Shown one piece after another: positions 35,701 through 44,000 of a stretch of DNA of 55,651 bases. The notes under the pieces were generated by a model. It searched no databases. It had not been told where the DNA came from and worked only from the letters and a program-made list of their open reading frames with translations. The first letter of the stretch is position 1. Each line of letters starts with the position of its first letter. The stretch comes from a virus. The DNA is taken from positions 1-55,651 of IMG/VR virus record IMGVR_UViG_3300027749_000134; one strand, given 5' to 3'. Both the position numbers and the translations under genes were made by a program.

Positions 35701-38029
35701 TTGTTATAGCAGAGGTATTATTGCCACCGTAGGGATTTGCCACTTGTGTGGATTGCAATGAACTAGTAGGTGGTGTAAAGTTTCCAGTATATACTACTAC
35801 GCCATTTACTATTCTAAAATTACTTATATAACCATTAAACCGATATTGCACACTTGAGCCCGAAGCAACTGATCCAAATAGACCAATCTGCAAAGTGCCA
35901 CGGGCAGTCCACGGCCCCGAATTTCCACTACCAACTTGAGAACCATTGACAAATAGTGTAGCAGTGACTCCTGATCCTGTGAGTGCTACATGATACCAAG
36001 TAAACAATGACAATGGTATACTGGCGCCCGCACCGCCGTTACCTAGGTTCAAATATTGATAAGACACGCCAATACCAGACGTACTAACAACCCAATTCCA
36101 CGAGTATATAGTACCCGAACCAGGTCCTCCTAATTCACATGCAATTGTCATTGTACCAGTAGCATTTAAATAAATCCATGCTTCCATGGTGTAATTGCTG
36201 GCTAACCAGCTACCCGACGCTTTAGTTAAACTTAGATATTTGCCAGTACCATTAAAATAAACACTTTCATTCAATGTAGATGTAAATGGATTTAATGTAC
36301 TTGCACTAACACCTACATTTGTTATTGAATTTGTTAATGTACTATAATCTGTAATTGATGTACTTGTAGTTGCAAATCTTCCTACCAATGCAGATGTACC
36401 TGATGTAATAGTTGCTACATTTATTGAAGGCGCAAATTGTATTGTACTTAATGGTTCTCTTGGTATCACAAATAAACCTGAATAAACTACAGTTCCATTC
36501 ACCAAACGTAAATTAGATATATATCCATTATAAAAATTACCACTTGATCCAGATTGTCCTATTGTTAGTGCAAATGTAGAATTGGATGTAACACCTACGC
36601 CAAACCCTCGAACAAATGTACCCGAAGGATTACCATTAATATAGAATGCTCCAGTATTTCCTGTATAATTCCATGTAACTGCAATATGCGACCAAACATT
36701 AGAAATTATTGTTCCAGCACTAGTAGCTTGAACAATAAAATTTCCGCCACCGCTGGCAACGGTAAAAGCAATATTTCCACTTGAGGTAATTTGTACACTA
36801 CCACCTACATAATTTGCATTCCCGGCATTGGTACTAAAAATAAAAGGATTAGAAGTTAATAAAGTTGGATAAGCCCAAAACTCTACAGTAACAATGGCTG
36901 CGGTGCTGTGTATAAAATTAAAATTAGTATTAGCACCTATGGTCAGATAACTACTACCGTTAAAATATATACTATGATAAAATCCCGGATCAAATGGATT
37001 GAGAGTAGCAGCAGTGACTCCATCATTAGCCATAGCTAAACCATTTCCACTGAAGTCTGTAAAAATATTATAAGTTAATAAAGAAGAATTACCAGATGTA
37101 CCTGTAGTTGCATTCAACAACAATGCATTATTACGGAAGTATGGATCTGATTGGTTGTCAGGGTATAAATTCTTAGGAATAGCATAGCTTAGTATAACAA
37201 TACCACTACCACCAGCACCACCGACACCAGTAGTTGATCCGCCACCGCCGCCACCACCACCGGAGTATGAAGAACCTGATGCACCAGCAGGTGATGTGGT
37301 AGTTCCGCCTGCGCCGCCACCACCAGTTAAGCTACCATTAGCATATCCAGCGGCATTTGCTCCACCACCGCCACCGCCACCAAAGTATAGTGGAACACCT
37401 GTTATACGTGTAATTGTTCCTGTACCACCACGGCCGGCAGCACCTGAATTAGCCGTGTCACCAACTCCGCCCGAACCGCCACCTGCACCTCCATAAGTGG
37501 TTTGCGATCCACCAGCGCCACCTGCAAAACCCTGACCACTTATTCCAGTGCCACCTGTGCCGGAGCCGGAGCCGCCTCCACCTGAGCTGCCATTGCCACC
37601 ACTACCGTTTAAAGGAGCACCTCCTGGGCCTCCGCCCAGAGCTGTAAGCACAGTTAGACCATTAGTCACTGTAGAACTTTGTCCAACTACATTGGTTGCA
37701 CCGCCGGCACCAATTTGTATTACAAATGAAGTTGTAGTTATTGAAAATGTAGAAGAATTTATAACTCCGCCACCGCCACCACCACCACCTACACCTCCAC
37801 TAACAGCAGGGCCACCACCGCCACCACCTCCGCCTACTACCAATAGTTGTGCAGTGGTAGTGGTAACAAAACTTGGTAAAGTAAATGGGCCTGATGAAGT
37901 GAACAAATGTACAGCATAGTAGGAACTACCTGTAGAATAAAATCCTACAAAGCTACTTCCGTAGGTACCTGTGGTTATTGAAGGAGGTTCTCTTCTTTGT
38001 CTTTTAATTACACCTAAATCGTATGGCAT
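20756..38029 (-). CDS. Giant LamG-repeat adhesin (5757 aa)
   Basis: One uninterrupted frame of 17.3 kb, roughly 600 kDa. Residues 1-60: a head shared with the 3218-aa paralogue (MPYDLGVIKRQRR..., HLFTSSGPFTLPS). Residues 65-290: a Gly-rich domain (LLVVGGGGGGGG onward). Residues 300-5757: LamG/concanavalin-like domains, each with SLSFNGTSQYL, FTVEAWVYPT, WSHVAxVR, LYINGxxxG, L.IG, and FNGYISNLRIVKGxAVYTGNF, followed by a linker ending in SLL.......DxST. I count about 22 copies of the GYISNLR-type motif. One SPRY-like insert lies near DNA 25200-25640. Several domains are truncated or fused in frame. No protease, membrane anchor or signal peptide is seen, consistent with a virion fibre that binds carbohydrate. 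GAAGAG precedes the ATG; the gap to the paralogue is 20 nt. Confidence 0.9.
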   Translation of the reverse strand: MPYDLGVIKRQRREPPSITTGTYGSSFVGFYSTGSSYYAVHLFTSSGPFTLPSFVTTTTAQLLVVGGGGGGGGPAVSGGVGGGGGGGGVINSSTFSITTTSFVIQIGAGGATNVVGQSSTVTNGLTVLTALGGGPGGAPLNGSGGNGSSGGGGSGSGTGGTGISGQGFAGGAGGSQTTYGGAGGGSGGVGDTANSGAAGRGGTGTITRITGVPLYFGGGGGGGANAAGYANGSLTGGGGAGGTTTSPAGASGSSYSGGGGGGGGSTTGVGGAGGSGIVILSYAIPKNLYPDNQSDPYFRNNALLLNATTGTSGNSSLLTYNIFTDFSGNGLAMANDGVTAATLNPFDPGFYHSIYFNGSSYLTIGANTNFNFIHSTAAIVTVEFWAYPTLLTSNPFIFSTNAGNANYVGGSVQITSSGNIAFTVASGGGNFIVQATSAGTIISNVWSHIAVTWNYTGNTGAFYINGNPSGTFVRGFGVGVTSNSTFALTIGQSGSSGNFYNGYISNLRLVNGTVVYSGLFVIPREPLSTIQFAPSINVATITSGTSALVGRFATTSTSITDYSTLTNSITNVGVSASTLNPFTSTLNESVYFNGTGKYLSLTKASGSWLASNYTMEAWIYLNATGTMTIACELGGPGSGTIYSWNWVVSTSGIGVSYQYLNLGNGGAGASIPLSLFTWYHVALTGSGVTATLFVNGSQVGSGNSGPWTARGTLQIGLFGSVASGSSVQYRFNGYISNFRIVNGVVVYTGNFTPPTSSLQSTQVANPYGGNNTSAITTGTSLLTLKYSTYGLAPSNFVDYGAYNLGAVSSNFPGQGTFSPFGNNWSTYFNGLTDYLVVPDIPAFTVGSNDWTIETWAYLTANTGTAYIAGQFNTNNVAPFGISLSSTNKPTLTLANTTATNSVAITSAIAISTGTWSHLAFVRSGLKFSVYVNGQEQAFTYGSAYSDSSINSAVAVPSNLTYSSLDPYDQSQYHSLYFNGSSYLNLPANAGFNFGTGDFTWESWVYPITYGSGPGGMIIDFWNGLVGAYTIGSCQFWINNSGVVYFQWATSVSLVSTITTTATIPLNAWAHLAVVRLAGNITIYINGIGNTPTAAASAIGSNTLVGSIGRWTSGNGYFFNGYISNVRIVKGLALYSGSLFVVPTSPLSNIQNAALTAASANFTNTTQLLTGRFVNPSRYFFDDYSSNNFVVTNTGVAAANLYPPISSTSTFNSMYFRGTSTSFLSIPANSAWTFGTGDFTVEAWVYWPSTVPFDGAQHAIVGNIIPFNNASWELQYIGNYWRLASWDTWAVNGWGGPSTIVGNTWYHIAATRSGTTGKIWLNGNDVTTSTQAFPLGSTNLSSNNPLIIGISGVYATWPAEPWTGYISNLRIIKGTAIYTSNFTVPSSQLTTTQLANQNGNNTPAITAGTSLLIGRSSPIVSEGGIAVDYSVIPNYITSVGNTFATNLAPPISSSGWSNYTSGGNNLDLTVSGTAMNPSTVRTFTIECWINPSSTNIAYATIISKGTTTNRDWAIYINAATSTARDVSFYYSPSSGDYSVTSSAGVINFDTWQHVAVVSNSSAITFYVNGVQVGSGTQSQFNSSNPSAVHIGRFMDYTGVNSQPFIGNISNLRYVSGLALYTSTFTPPTAPLTAITNTSLLTCQSNIFVDNSTNAFALTVNGTPSIQPFSPFPTTSDPTVWGGSMYFNGTSQSLTVPSNAAFGYASGTDFTIEMWIYVTAINGAANMLLIDGRLASTEGLYPTLYITQTTGTIAYYTNSVIRITGSALSINTWYHVALVRLSGSTKLYLNGTQTGSTYTDANTYVASAQQIAASYSGGAALTSFFNGYISSLRIVKGLAVYTGAFTRPSQPLTITQTANPYGGSNVQAISTGTYTSLLTLLPYTTNIVDYSTNTSAITIGSGTVSLSTLNPFTTILRSLYFNGNSSLSATSSTGWLTYGDHTVEAWVNLNTLTYSSMLIAGTYDGVGTTGWEWSINNYYMTLGYRSSGAVTTFVSTSFTSSPSPSLAQLLTDQGGIGFTPTNNGTTLNPSNYYGSSGSLSFNGTSNYVSVANNAAFAFGSGDLTVECWFYQTSFGATSLTLLALYHAAPGRAWILYTTTGGAVAVTLNASGLSGGTISLNTWNHVAWTRNGANFYLYLNGIQVATVAASTIIASTDPLFIGANNDASSPTWFFPGYINNIRIVKGLAVYTGTFTPPISLSISTQFGGVNTQAVLTASYISLLLGVSSLPTQLFTLNTWNHVAFSRLGTTASMYVNGVRTSSTIITSYTEQNTLRLGYMGFSTATSTYLTGYISNFRIVSGVAVYTGTNFVPPTGVLTTQQPTNPWSGTNTNAITFNTSTRFLTAIPPSQIITPYNSTASMLIGTAGSAITSMYPGYLSNFRMVNGTALYTGNFTPSSSPLARIDNTSLLIAANNNHVDDSVYNQYITTGTLNSSPTITKFTPYKIPGEYNKSMVGGSVYFSTSTAGSQNLNFGTAATSALGSGDFTVECWIYPTLYNSSGGIILDWRTNGGATANVPVLYLAANGTLRFQATGGTDLITSTRSVFLNTWNHISLVRNGSTIAMYINGYMVGIAYPNTTAFIIQTLFLNSPVTASNQTFYGYISSVRILVGRSIYNNATTTVPTTALTTSSNTQLITLQNNLIDNSTNSNFVRLLTANVTTATVVAPYTPFGGSGSAYFNSQYNYLTLPSSNSFAFGTGDFTMEAWIYPTTRNTVYGSVIVGPISYLVTTDWVWMIYPSGLLYFQIGAGTGLFSTAAVPLNQWSHVACVRYNALTTFYINGQINGSGTPAGATLTPVIVSAAGALSITSGNNVSATNGEFAVGLGDFTVECWVYLNSTGSDANYASFLASVSSAASGFAITRDAGGGLIPANGSGPNTLVPWLSTFVTDTWTHVALSNQSGTVRLFRNGILQGSASNSNNISLSTTIIALGRRYTDTASYPFVGYITGVRFVAGTALYTSSFNPLTSSNILDATSNVSGTKLLLLVNSDANKIVDTTGLSTMSNTGATYYNASLPSFINYTISGSGNTINNTIKVAIGSDINGNAATTFNGYISNLHLVKGTAKYITSFTPPMSDISTITNTVLLTLLSTETTFIDRSINSFAITNSTTATSFQAFSPFNTNYSTYFDGSSFVGAANFDGFNFSTSTEWTVEAWVNPNGNYANNNVLFAKRNAGSFNALSFNGTNQYLAVVNSTAFKFGTGDFTIECWVNYIAGGTNNGVWHLAATTLPATISGLALASITSGWRIYYGTAGTYLDLAVSPMSTNNWNHVALVRSSTVLTLYVNGVGYVVATNDTTNYNYTTNLAIGGYYSTTYLMNGYIANFRIVNGTAVYSGNFTVPNESLTITQSSNPFGGFNTNAITTGTVLIIGQFDGLSNIIVDRSYTAGTLISNFNIVAGTTLGPIFNASVKFDGSSQYLTALPTSSLNFGQSDFTVEAWVYPTVAQSTDNLIISASGIGGSLSFNGTSQYLKIANSVSFFNAFGNLGTGSKTIEFWTYYIASGAGDVGYTYDKYNIFGNWVASAVNGRFALGINNYDKFSFTYTTSVSAASVVYTTASVPKGIWTHIAFVCVGTTAITIYINGVGETLTVDLSSHVGAIAVVNDTSVWYNIGGQNQSGTAGSYTGYYNGYITNFRVVNGQAVYTSNFIVPTTPLGLTQSTNSSTNVASNTTILLLNVASSATYITDTSTSSFTITNTTTVLYSTNSPYSGGINGVGFFMGYSSTANSWGWGGSGSGWDYAVGAGRLNNVWQHLAVSRSGTNMRMFVNGIQAGLTQVNSSTYDLSIGNTYIGGQKTGYKFAGYISNVRAMNGVALYTSNFTVPTAPLTKYRQVALPASGSINFNNSPISLSTSSVQALGSNNFTIEFWMNSTSTSNSKIMGNGTGTTYTASTNSWMITFNGSNEQNLTGSLSFNSKNNTGTDLISTATNLNDGSWHHMAIVRSSSTFNLYVDGTLSSTTNNISTIDGGVAETLNIGASGFYGNTNYKGYLSNLRIVRGQAIYTGNFTAPSQMLQTTQNSGTNILAITTASNVSLLTAQYNLIADYSTRALPINVNTATVSTTINPTLFYPTYSAAFNITTSSQYLQISTSSFSFSTGTNFTVEAWVYLSGYSTTASVLFGTATPLSPNYVPVASSTYSHTSSSTPNWGWEDSGTDYSLMSAGGTGTWQFGAFTIGIQSSSGGARTTALLEDKNYYLEIAITATTGNKGIVIGLARASVSGSANYSGIYLYDGNIYINDNLQPGALGAYVIGDVINVAYNPTTNKQWIGKNGVWHTLGGYPGLPASTGISGGSLYFNGTNQYLTTAYSTALFDWYTSGVDYTIECWIYPTTYTGWYSATTNSPPTTVGNMAFNAATNYWSFGIGSATGQIRFYYYEGTAGGQSVVSTNTVPLNYWSHIAMTKTSGGITLFVNGVAQTTTAIIGTPQSSVSYALTMGAYNTYYQNGYVTNLRIVKGVAVYVGNFTIPTSALNTTQSGALTNTSGSLSFAGGANSIILPVDSRLAVGTSDFTIEFWIYPTANMANFTKFITSGVGGGLSIETQSDGNRIHVTNYSTTDYLGSTNALTLNAWTHVAVVRISGTLTIYLNGAFNGSVSNTVNFTQIRYIGGWLAYFTGYLTNIRLIVGTGYYTGPFTGSVPTSPLTTVNNTKLLLLASDSGSILTDSSGVITGITNSSSPATYSVLNPFGVLSGIRAISTASYTSLLLKVASSGTYITDSSTTPNTIANPNTLVYSSLAPLGQGGGFNIAGTGALSFIFASGTSASGGPNTSGQFRKPLQFTYGTPTGFYGYNATGWYLNLGQDINSLSVNSDAAGTWTTNLIVGAGAGVPLITWTHIAMVRNGNELSLFKNGILVAFTAGANDWNFSNPNNIGYIGYYNYYNNGTTSTYLKGYVSNLRIVSGQALYQSSFTPQTAPFENLQISSTGTAAITTASYVQLLTAQSNIIVDNSTNNLSIANTATTPVSVATNATYIYTGYVYETSSTVLLTANFIGTETTVVDHSYNTASITLVNSPTISVLSPFGTILPSNTSTSYQGYLNASNGYLAFTTYDGSNQNFQVSTTALTTGTWNHVAYTYNTLRDYHQLSMYVNGNRIFTTSSFTTLTTTQVVGSPVTQLVLTNNPTTITSSTYIFGATNASDFEFSIGFNGIGLATGYLGMGYINLSTMVYTQAAEWAWYATYNLPIARRLIYYAINPAIASNNFRLHAIKIGNNLTISIDDVNNVAQESETIALLAGTNYKIYVYYIKDTYNDTRTGTIITDTVNAFSAITTSSVSNLTSAIISDSNENFFIGGVLNTSENFNGYMSNLRVVKDAALYLGSFIGVPTSNVGTLTNTVTFPATTAIKTSLLTLQDEYVKDNSKYSSTLVAGGAPKTTVYSPFSTNNLSGYFNGKSVMIFPNTTSLNIAGGPWTIELWLNHPGNYTNYNALFAKRNTSGAADTSYEGYLAITTGYIAFYNGTQYISTTIVPPNVWNHIAYVYDGTAVNIYLNGVCVYSTVATVVDTVSPLTIGAVQYTTAPTYNEYLYGYMSNFRIIKGTALYNSTFNPSQIPLALYSGNPTNLLLNFTDSKAVDYSGNTTIRTNNTTTYTISNLTTKYNQYSLSFNGSSDVLIATSSTSFVYGSNDFTWEMWIYPTSSTWNTSLTYLLDHGGAGAGGSLRYNSDRLSYFNATVATSTASTSLSISTSTWTHIAVARQNAVTSVFINGIFVVSTQTDTYNYTFPSVAVGNLNTSTATPNYFQGYMEDVRLTKGVARYTSQVFVPPIKLSNR
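20760..37100 (-). repeat. Array of about 22 LamG-type domain repeats
   Basis: Protein-level repeats of about 200-260 residues (600-780 bp), with strongly conserved FTVEAWVYP, WNHVAxxR and GYISNLRIVxG blocks and variable loops between. The repeats are divergent at DNA level, so most are not recent duplicates. Confidence 0.85.
37160..37835 (-). repeat. Glycine-rich low-complexity domain of the giant adhesin
   Basis: Codes for GGGG-rich sequence with short strands between (VIQIGAGG, LYFGGGGGGG, GIVILSYAIP). The C-rich plus strand creates long Pro-rich shadow frames that are not genes. Confidence 0.8.
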
Positions 38030-38049
38030 CTCTTCTTTCTCTATATTAC

Positions 38050-41000
38050 TTATTTAACCGAAGATGCTTTCTGGGGAATTGCGAAACCAGAATAATATGT
38101 ACTTGTTGAAGTAATTGAGTAACGTGCTACACCTTTGGTAATGCGTACTTCGTCTATATAACCATTAAAATATCCAACACCTGCTACACCAAATCCTATA
38201 CGTATAGTTGAATTAGTAAAGTTTTGTGTTATACTACCAGAATACGGATTACCTTCTTGTATTCCGTTTAAAAATAATACAAAAACATTATTTCTTCTAA
38301 CCAATGCTATATGATGCCAGAAATTTGTTGGCAACGGAGTTGTACCAGTAATATAAATTAAACCAGTTGTACTAAAATTTAATGTACCGGTGGCAGTTAA
38401 ATAAATGTCAAAACCAACATTAGCAAGATTTATTGTTCTCATATCAAATAATGATCTAACTGTAGCAGGTTGTAATTGTGTACCAACCCAAGTTGATACT
38501 GGCAATGCATAAACCCACATTTCTACAGTGAAGTCGGACACTCCTAATGCATAGGTAGCTGTAGATCCAGCTGGTGTTATACTAAGATAATCGGATATAC
38601 CATTGAAATAAAAACTTCCTGGATTATACTTAACCACTGAGGTAGATATTATAGGACCATCCTGCGGAGTAAGATTAGTTAGTGCAGTTTTATCAATCAA
38701 AGATGCTTGATTAAAATTCAATAATAAACTTGTAGAAGTACTTAGATCAACAGTGGTCAATGGTGCTAAAGGTGGGTTAAATGTATTTGAATATAACGCA
38801 CGTTTAACTATTCTAAAGTCTGAAATATAACCATTAAAATATGATGTAGCTGTTGGGCCATTTCTACCTATTACTAGTTGACCTGCTGAATAATTAGTGG
38901 TTGTGTTATATCCCAGTGTTGGAGAACCATTTTGGAATATAGATATTAATGGACCACTTCTAACCATGGCAATATGATTCCAAGTAAATGGAAGTATAGC
39001 ACGATTTGAATTAGGTGAAGTAGAATTATTTGTAGCTATAGAATAAAATCCAGATGTTGCTAGGTTCAAAGCTAATGAATCGGGTCGAAGAGTATTACCA
39101 TAATTCCCTGCAAGATCAAATACAGTCTGTGCAGCGGCCAATGAATTTACATAAAGCCACATTTCTATGGTAAAATCACCCCCAGTGTTATATGAAGATG
39201 AAACTGAATTTACTGTAGCTATGGCACTGGTACTATAATCTGTGCTAGCAGATACCCAACCTTGTGCATTATATGCTGCATCTGCTGCAATGGTAGTCCC
39301 ACCTGAATATGTTGCATTAGTAAATCCTGCTGGTGGAGAATAAGTATTGGCTGTATAATATCTAAATGTACCAGTTGTCGATGAACCAAAGCTGGCACCG
39401 CTCATAATTATAAAACGTAAATTTCCAGTTCCGGGTATAGTACTTCCTGCGGTGCTTACAGGATCTAAATACCATACAGCATTTCTACCAATCCATACTT
39501 TATTTGTTGATGCATTATAGGCTATTCGTATTATATCACCGCTGGAAAATGGGGCTGTAAGTGTAGTTCCACCAGTCATTCCCCCATAGCCGGTGCCATC
39601 ATACGCATATATTGATGGCACATTACTATATCCGCCGGTGCTAGTATCTCGTGCTAATCCAAATAAAGGAAAATCACCACTGTTATATACTACTTCAAAA
39701 TAGTAACTGCCTGAATCACGTAGAGCAGTACTTCTTGCACCGCCTGAACTACCTTGAATATTGTTAAAAGAAAAACTAAAAATACCAGTCGCAGCAGATT
39801 GAGCAGCACTAATATTTGTTATACTTAAACCTGATCCACTAAGTTGTAATGCGGTTGATGTACTAGTTAATGTATTTGTATATATAAAATCTGATGTACC
39901 ATTAAACAATGCACTACCACCTAATGTTGCAGGATTATATGCAGATCCTAATGGGAATGGTGAGAATCTTTGTATCTTAGGTGTACTAGTTGCTGTGCCT
40001 GTACTAAGAGCAATTGTAGATGTACTACTATCAACAAATTGATTGCTGTTCATAGTTAGTAAAACTGTATTAGCACTGGCAGGTAATGGACTAGTTGGTA
40101 CACTAAATGATGGTAATACGTTAGGATAAGTTCCAGTGACAAACACAGGTGTAACAGCAGGAGTTATAGAAACTGCATTTATAGAGCTATCTACAATTGT
40201 TGCATCTGTGGGTAATAATGTTAATAAAACTGTATTTGTAATTGAAGTTAAACTAGTTGTAGGCGGTGTAAAGTTAGAAGTATATATTGCTGTACCTATA
40301 ACCAAACGTACATTGCTAAGATAACCATTAAAACAATTACTAGCAACATCCCACTTCCGCCCAATATACAATGTACTTGTGGTGATTGTTGCTACAGCAA
40401 CAGATCCAGGAGAAACTGCAATTTTAACTCCATTTAAATATAAATTATGTTGAACACCGTCATACACACCTGCAACATGACTCCAACGATATAATGGTAA
40501 TTGAGTAGATGAAAGTGCTCCAATCATACCAGCATTGTAAAAACCAAAAAATAAATTAGATCCGCCGTCGCCCGGCGAGGAAGTACAGGTACATAGAATA
40601 AAATGTGCATTGTTGTTATATATAGCTGTACCAAAAATATATTGACCAGCTGTAACGTTTGGAAATACCCAACACTCCAAAGTGTATGGTGTTAAATATA
40701 AACCTAAAGCAGGTAAACTATACGATCTTGAAATACTTAAACTTTGATTAGTTCCATCAAAATACAAACTCTTCTGATTCAAATTTGTAGGATCACGACT
40801 ATAAAGTGCTGTCCCTGATACGGCTCTTAAATTACTAATAAATCCATTATAGTATTTGGCACCATACGCACCTATTACCATACCCTGAGTTTGTGTGGTA
40901 TTAGTAAGTGTGCTAATAGTTGAAGCTGTGGTAATTTGATAAATTCCATTAACAAAAATTGTAGGTGTTCCTGCATTAACTACCCACGCCACGTGATTCC

Positions 41001-44000
41001 ATGAACTAGTTGATAAGAAATTAGTTGCTGTTATAAAATAATTTGTATTAGCAGAATCTCTCCAATATAGCATTGGTCTATTTTGAGAATCAATGCCCAC
41101 ACTCCATGCTAGCTGTCCACCTGTAGGTGATGCATCACCTAATATAACCGATGATGTGCTGGCAGTTTGAAATCCGTTTGGATATAACCATGATTCAACA
41201 GTGAACGTTTTATTTGCTCCAAAGAATGTATTTTGTGCAAACGCTGTTCCTGTGGAAGTAAAACTAAAATAATCTGATGTACCGTTAAAAGCTGTGCTCC
41301 ACAACGAACCATATGGACTAAATGATCCTTGTGTAAATGTAAGAGATCCTGTATTAAGATTAGAAGTAAGGTAGTTATAACTTGTATCTATCACAGCTCT
41401 ATTATTAATAGTTGATGATGTGATTGTTCCAGATACATAAGTTGTTGTATTAAATAGAGTTGATGTAGAAAAACTTAAAGTTCCTGTAGCAGTAAAAATA
41501 TAAGTTTTATAACCACCGGTATTAATAAATGTTGCGGTTCCCGGAGTATAAGTTGCATCTTGTATTACACTATTATATCGAATGACAACTACACCAGAGC
41601 TACCAGTGGTACCAGAAGTAGATGTTGAGCCACCAAGTCCGCCACCACCTGTACCATTGGACGGTATTGTATAAGGAGTATTTGTATTAACATAAACAAC
41701 ACCTCCAACATTGCTGACCACATTAGCATATATGCTTGAATCATATGTACTTTGTGGAACCAATAACAATGATGTATAACTTGCTGTTAATATTGCCTGT
41801 GTATTACTACCGCCATATGGATTGGCAGCTTGTGTGGTTTGTAATGAACTTGTAGCAGTGGTAAAGTTGCCAGTATATACTGCTAGACCTTTAACTATAC
41901 GTGCATTAGTTATGTAGCCAGTGAATGGTTGTGTACCTGCACTACTTGCCCCAATGGATATAGTATTTGTTGCAGCATAAAGGCTGGGTGTACCAATTGA
42001 ATATGTTACAACAGAAGTACCATTTAAGTATAAAGTAAATGTATTACTATTTCTAACAAACGCAATATGATTCCATTGATTTAACGGTATAACTGTACTC
42101 GATATACTATCTGTTAGTACGGCCGTGCCATCGGTAGATAATAAAAATCTAGCATATCCATTTGTATCATTGCTGGTGATAACTGCCCAGGACAGAGTTG
42201 TACCGCCAGTAGATCCGGACCATTGGCAAAAAAATATGTTTTGTGCTGTCCAGGCTACAGATCTAAAAACCCAAGCTTCAGCAGTAAAATTATTTGTACC
42301 AAATTGGAATGTTGTACTGGTTGGAACAGTCAAGTAACTACTACCATTAAAACTCAAACTACCGGGTATACCATTACCATAACTAATAGCACCGGCTGTG
42401 GCTCCATTACCAGAACCGCCGCCGGCAAAATAAACAGATGTTCCTACAACTTGTCCAACGCCTGCATATGCCGCTATAGCCGCTGTAATTATAGTAGATG
42501 ATGAACCTATACCACCAGTGCCTCCAACAGTGGTAGGGCTCGCAACGGTTCCAGTAGTACCGGTGGTGCCAGCACCGCCACCACCACCGCCAGGATATGC
42601 AGTAATGTTAATATTAATGTTAATAAACCCATAAGTAACAGGTGCACCGGCATTTCCTTGAACTACAATGCCGCTGCCACCAATAGTTTGCCCGGTACCG
42701 CCACCGCCGCTGCCGCCCGCGCTACCTGCTTGGCCATAGGTTGCACCGCCACCACCACCATAGGCCACGATATTTGTATTACTAAAACTAATACTTGAAT
42801 TAGTACCACTACTACCATTATTTGGACTTGCACCACCAGTACCACCAGATCCTCCTGAGCCCACAGTAATAGTATATGTGGTGGTGTTTAATGTATATGT
42901 ACCATCACTATTAAGAGTACCAGGTAGTGGATACCCAAGGGCTGCTAACAAACCACCACCACCACCACCACCACCACTAATACCGGCAACAGAATATGAT
43001 ATTACAGAGGCTGCTGATGGAACATTTGAATTAAATGTAACTCCGCTAGGATTTGCTGGAGTAAGAGGACTACTACTACTATCAGTTAGATATGCTCCGC
43101 TACTTGCTACATTTAATAATAATTTTGTATTAGTAACATCGGCCATGGGTATACCCGGTATAAACCCACTTGGGAAAAGTGTAGTAGTATACGCCGCAGT
43201 TCCATTTATTACCCTAACACCAGTGATGTATCCAGTAAACGGATCGTTATAGCGGCTGTTGACCGATTCATCACCTATACTAAACGGATAGCCTGAATTT
43301 CCAATAGTATCTGTAATTTGATTACCACTATAGCTATAAAATACCCCGTTGAGCCAAAGATTATGATTTCCGTTATAGCGAACATAAGCAACATGATACC
43401 AAGTAAACAACAGTATCCCGCCGGCGGGGGCGGCGGCGGGTTGGGAATACACGCCGCCGGTTCTTCTAGTTACTATATAGAGACCACTGGAGTACATAAT
43501 AAGACTGTATCCGTCGGTGTCACCACCACTCTGCCCACCATTGGAAAATACCATTTTGCCATGACTATTTGGGCCAGTAAATGAAGTTGGATATATCCAC
43601 ATTTCTACTGTGAAATCACCAGTTAGCAGGAATGCCGATGCACTATACGGAACTGTTATGCTATTACCACCACTAAAACTTAAACTACCACCCGTCCATG
43701 GTGATCCAGACAGAGACGGTAACGTTGTATTTTCCCATGTGACACCACCGTTATTGGTTACTGGGAAAGCATTTGTACTTGAGTCAAACAATTTAGTGAG
43801 ATCTGTATTAAACAACAATAATACTGTGGTATTGGCTCCAGCTGACAGAGGCGTGGCTGGGGTAAACGTAGTATTGTATAATGCCTGTCCTTTGGTTATA
43901 CGAACATTGGTGATATATCCAGTCCATCTGTATGATGAGCCAAGGCCACTCTGCCCAATATATAGTGCCGAAGATTTAGAGACGTTAGCTGGTGTTAAAT

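Noticed and set aside
36900-38000. Long Pro-rich open frames on the plus strand opposite Gly-rich domains (also 48418-49188, 42878-43252, 17333-16196 region)
   Set aside because: They are complements of GGN codons, lack ribosome sites and lie fully inside well-supported minus-strand genes.
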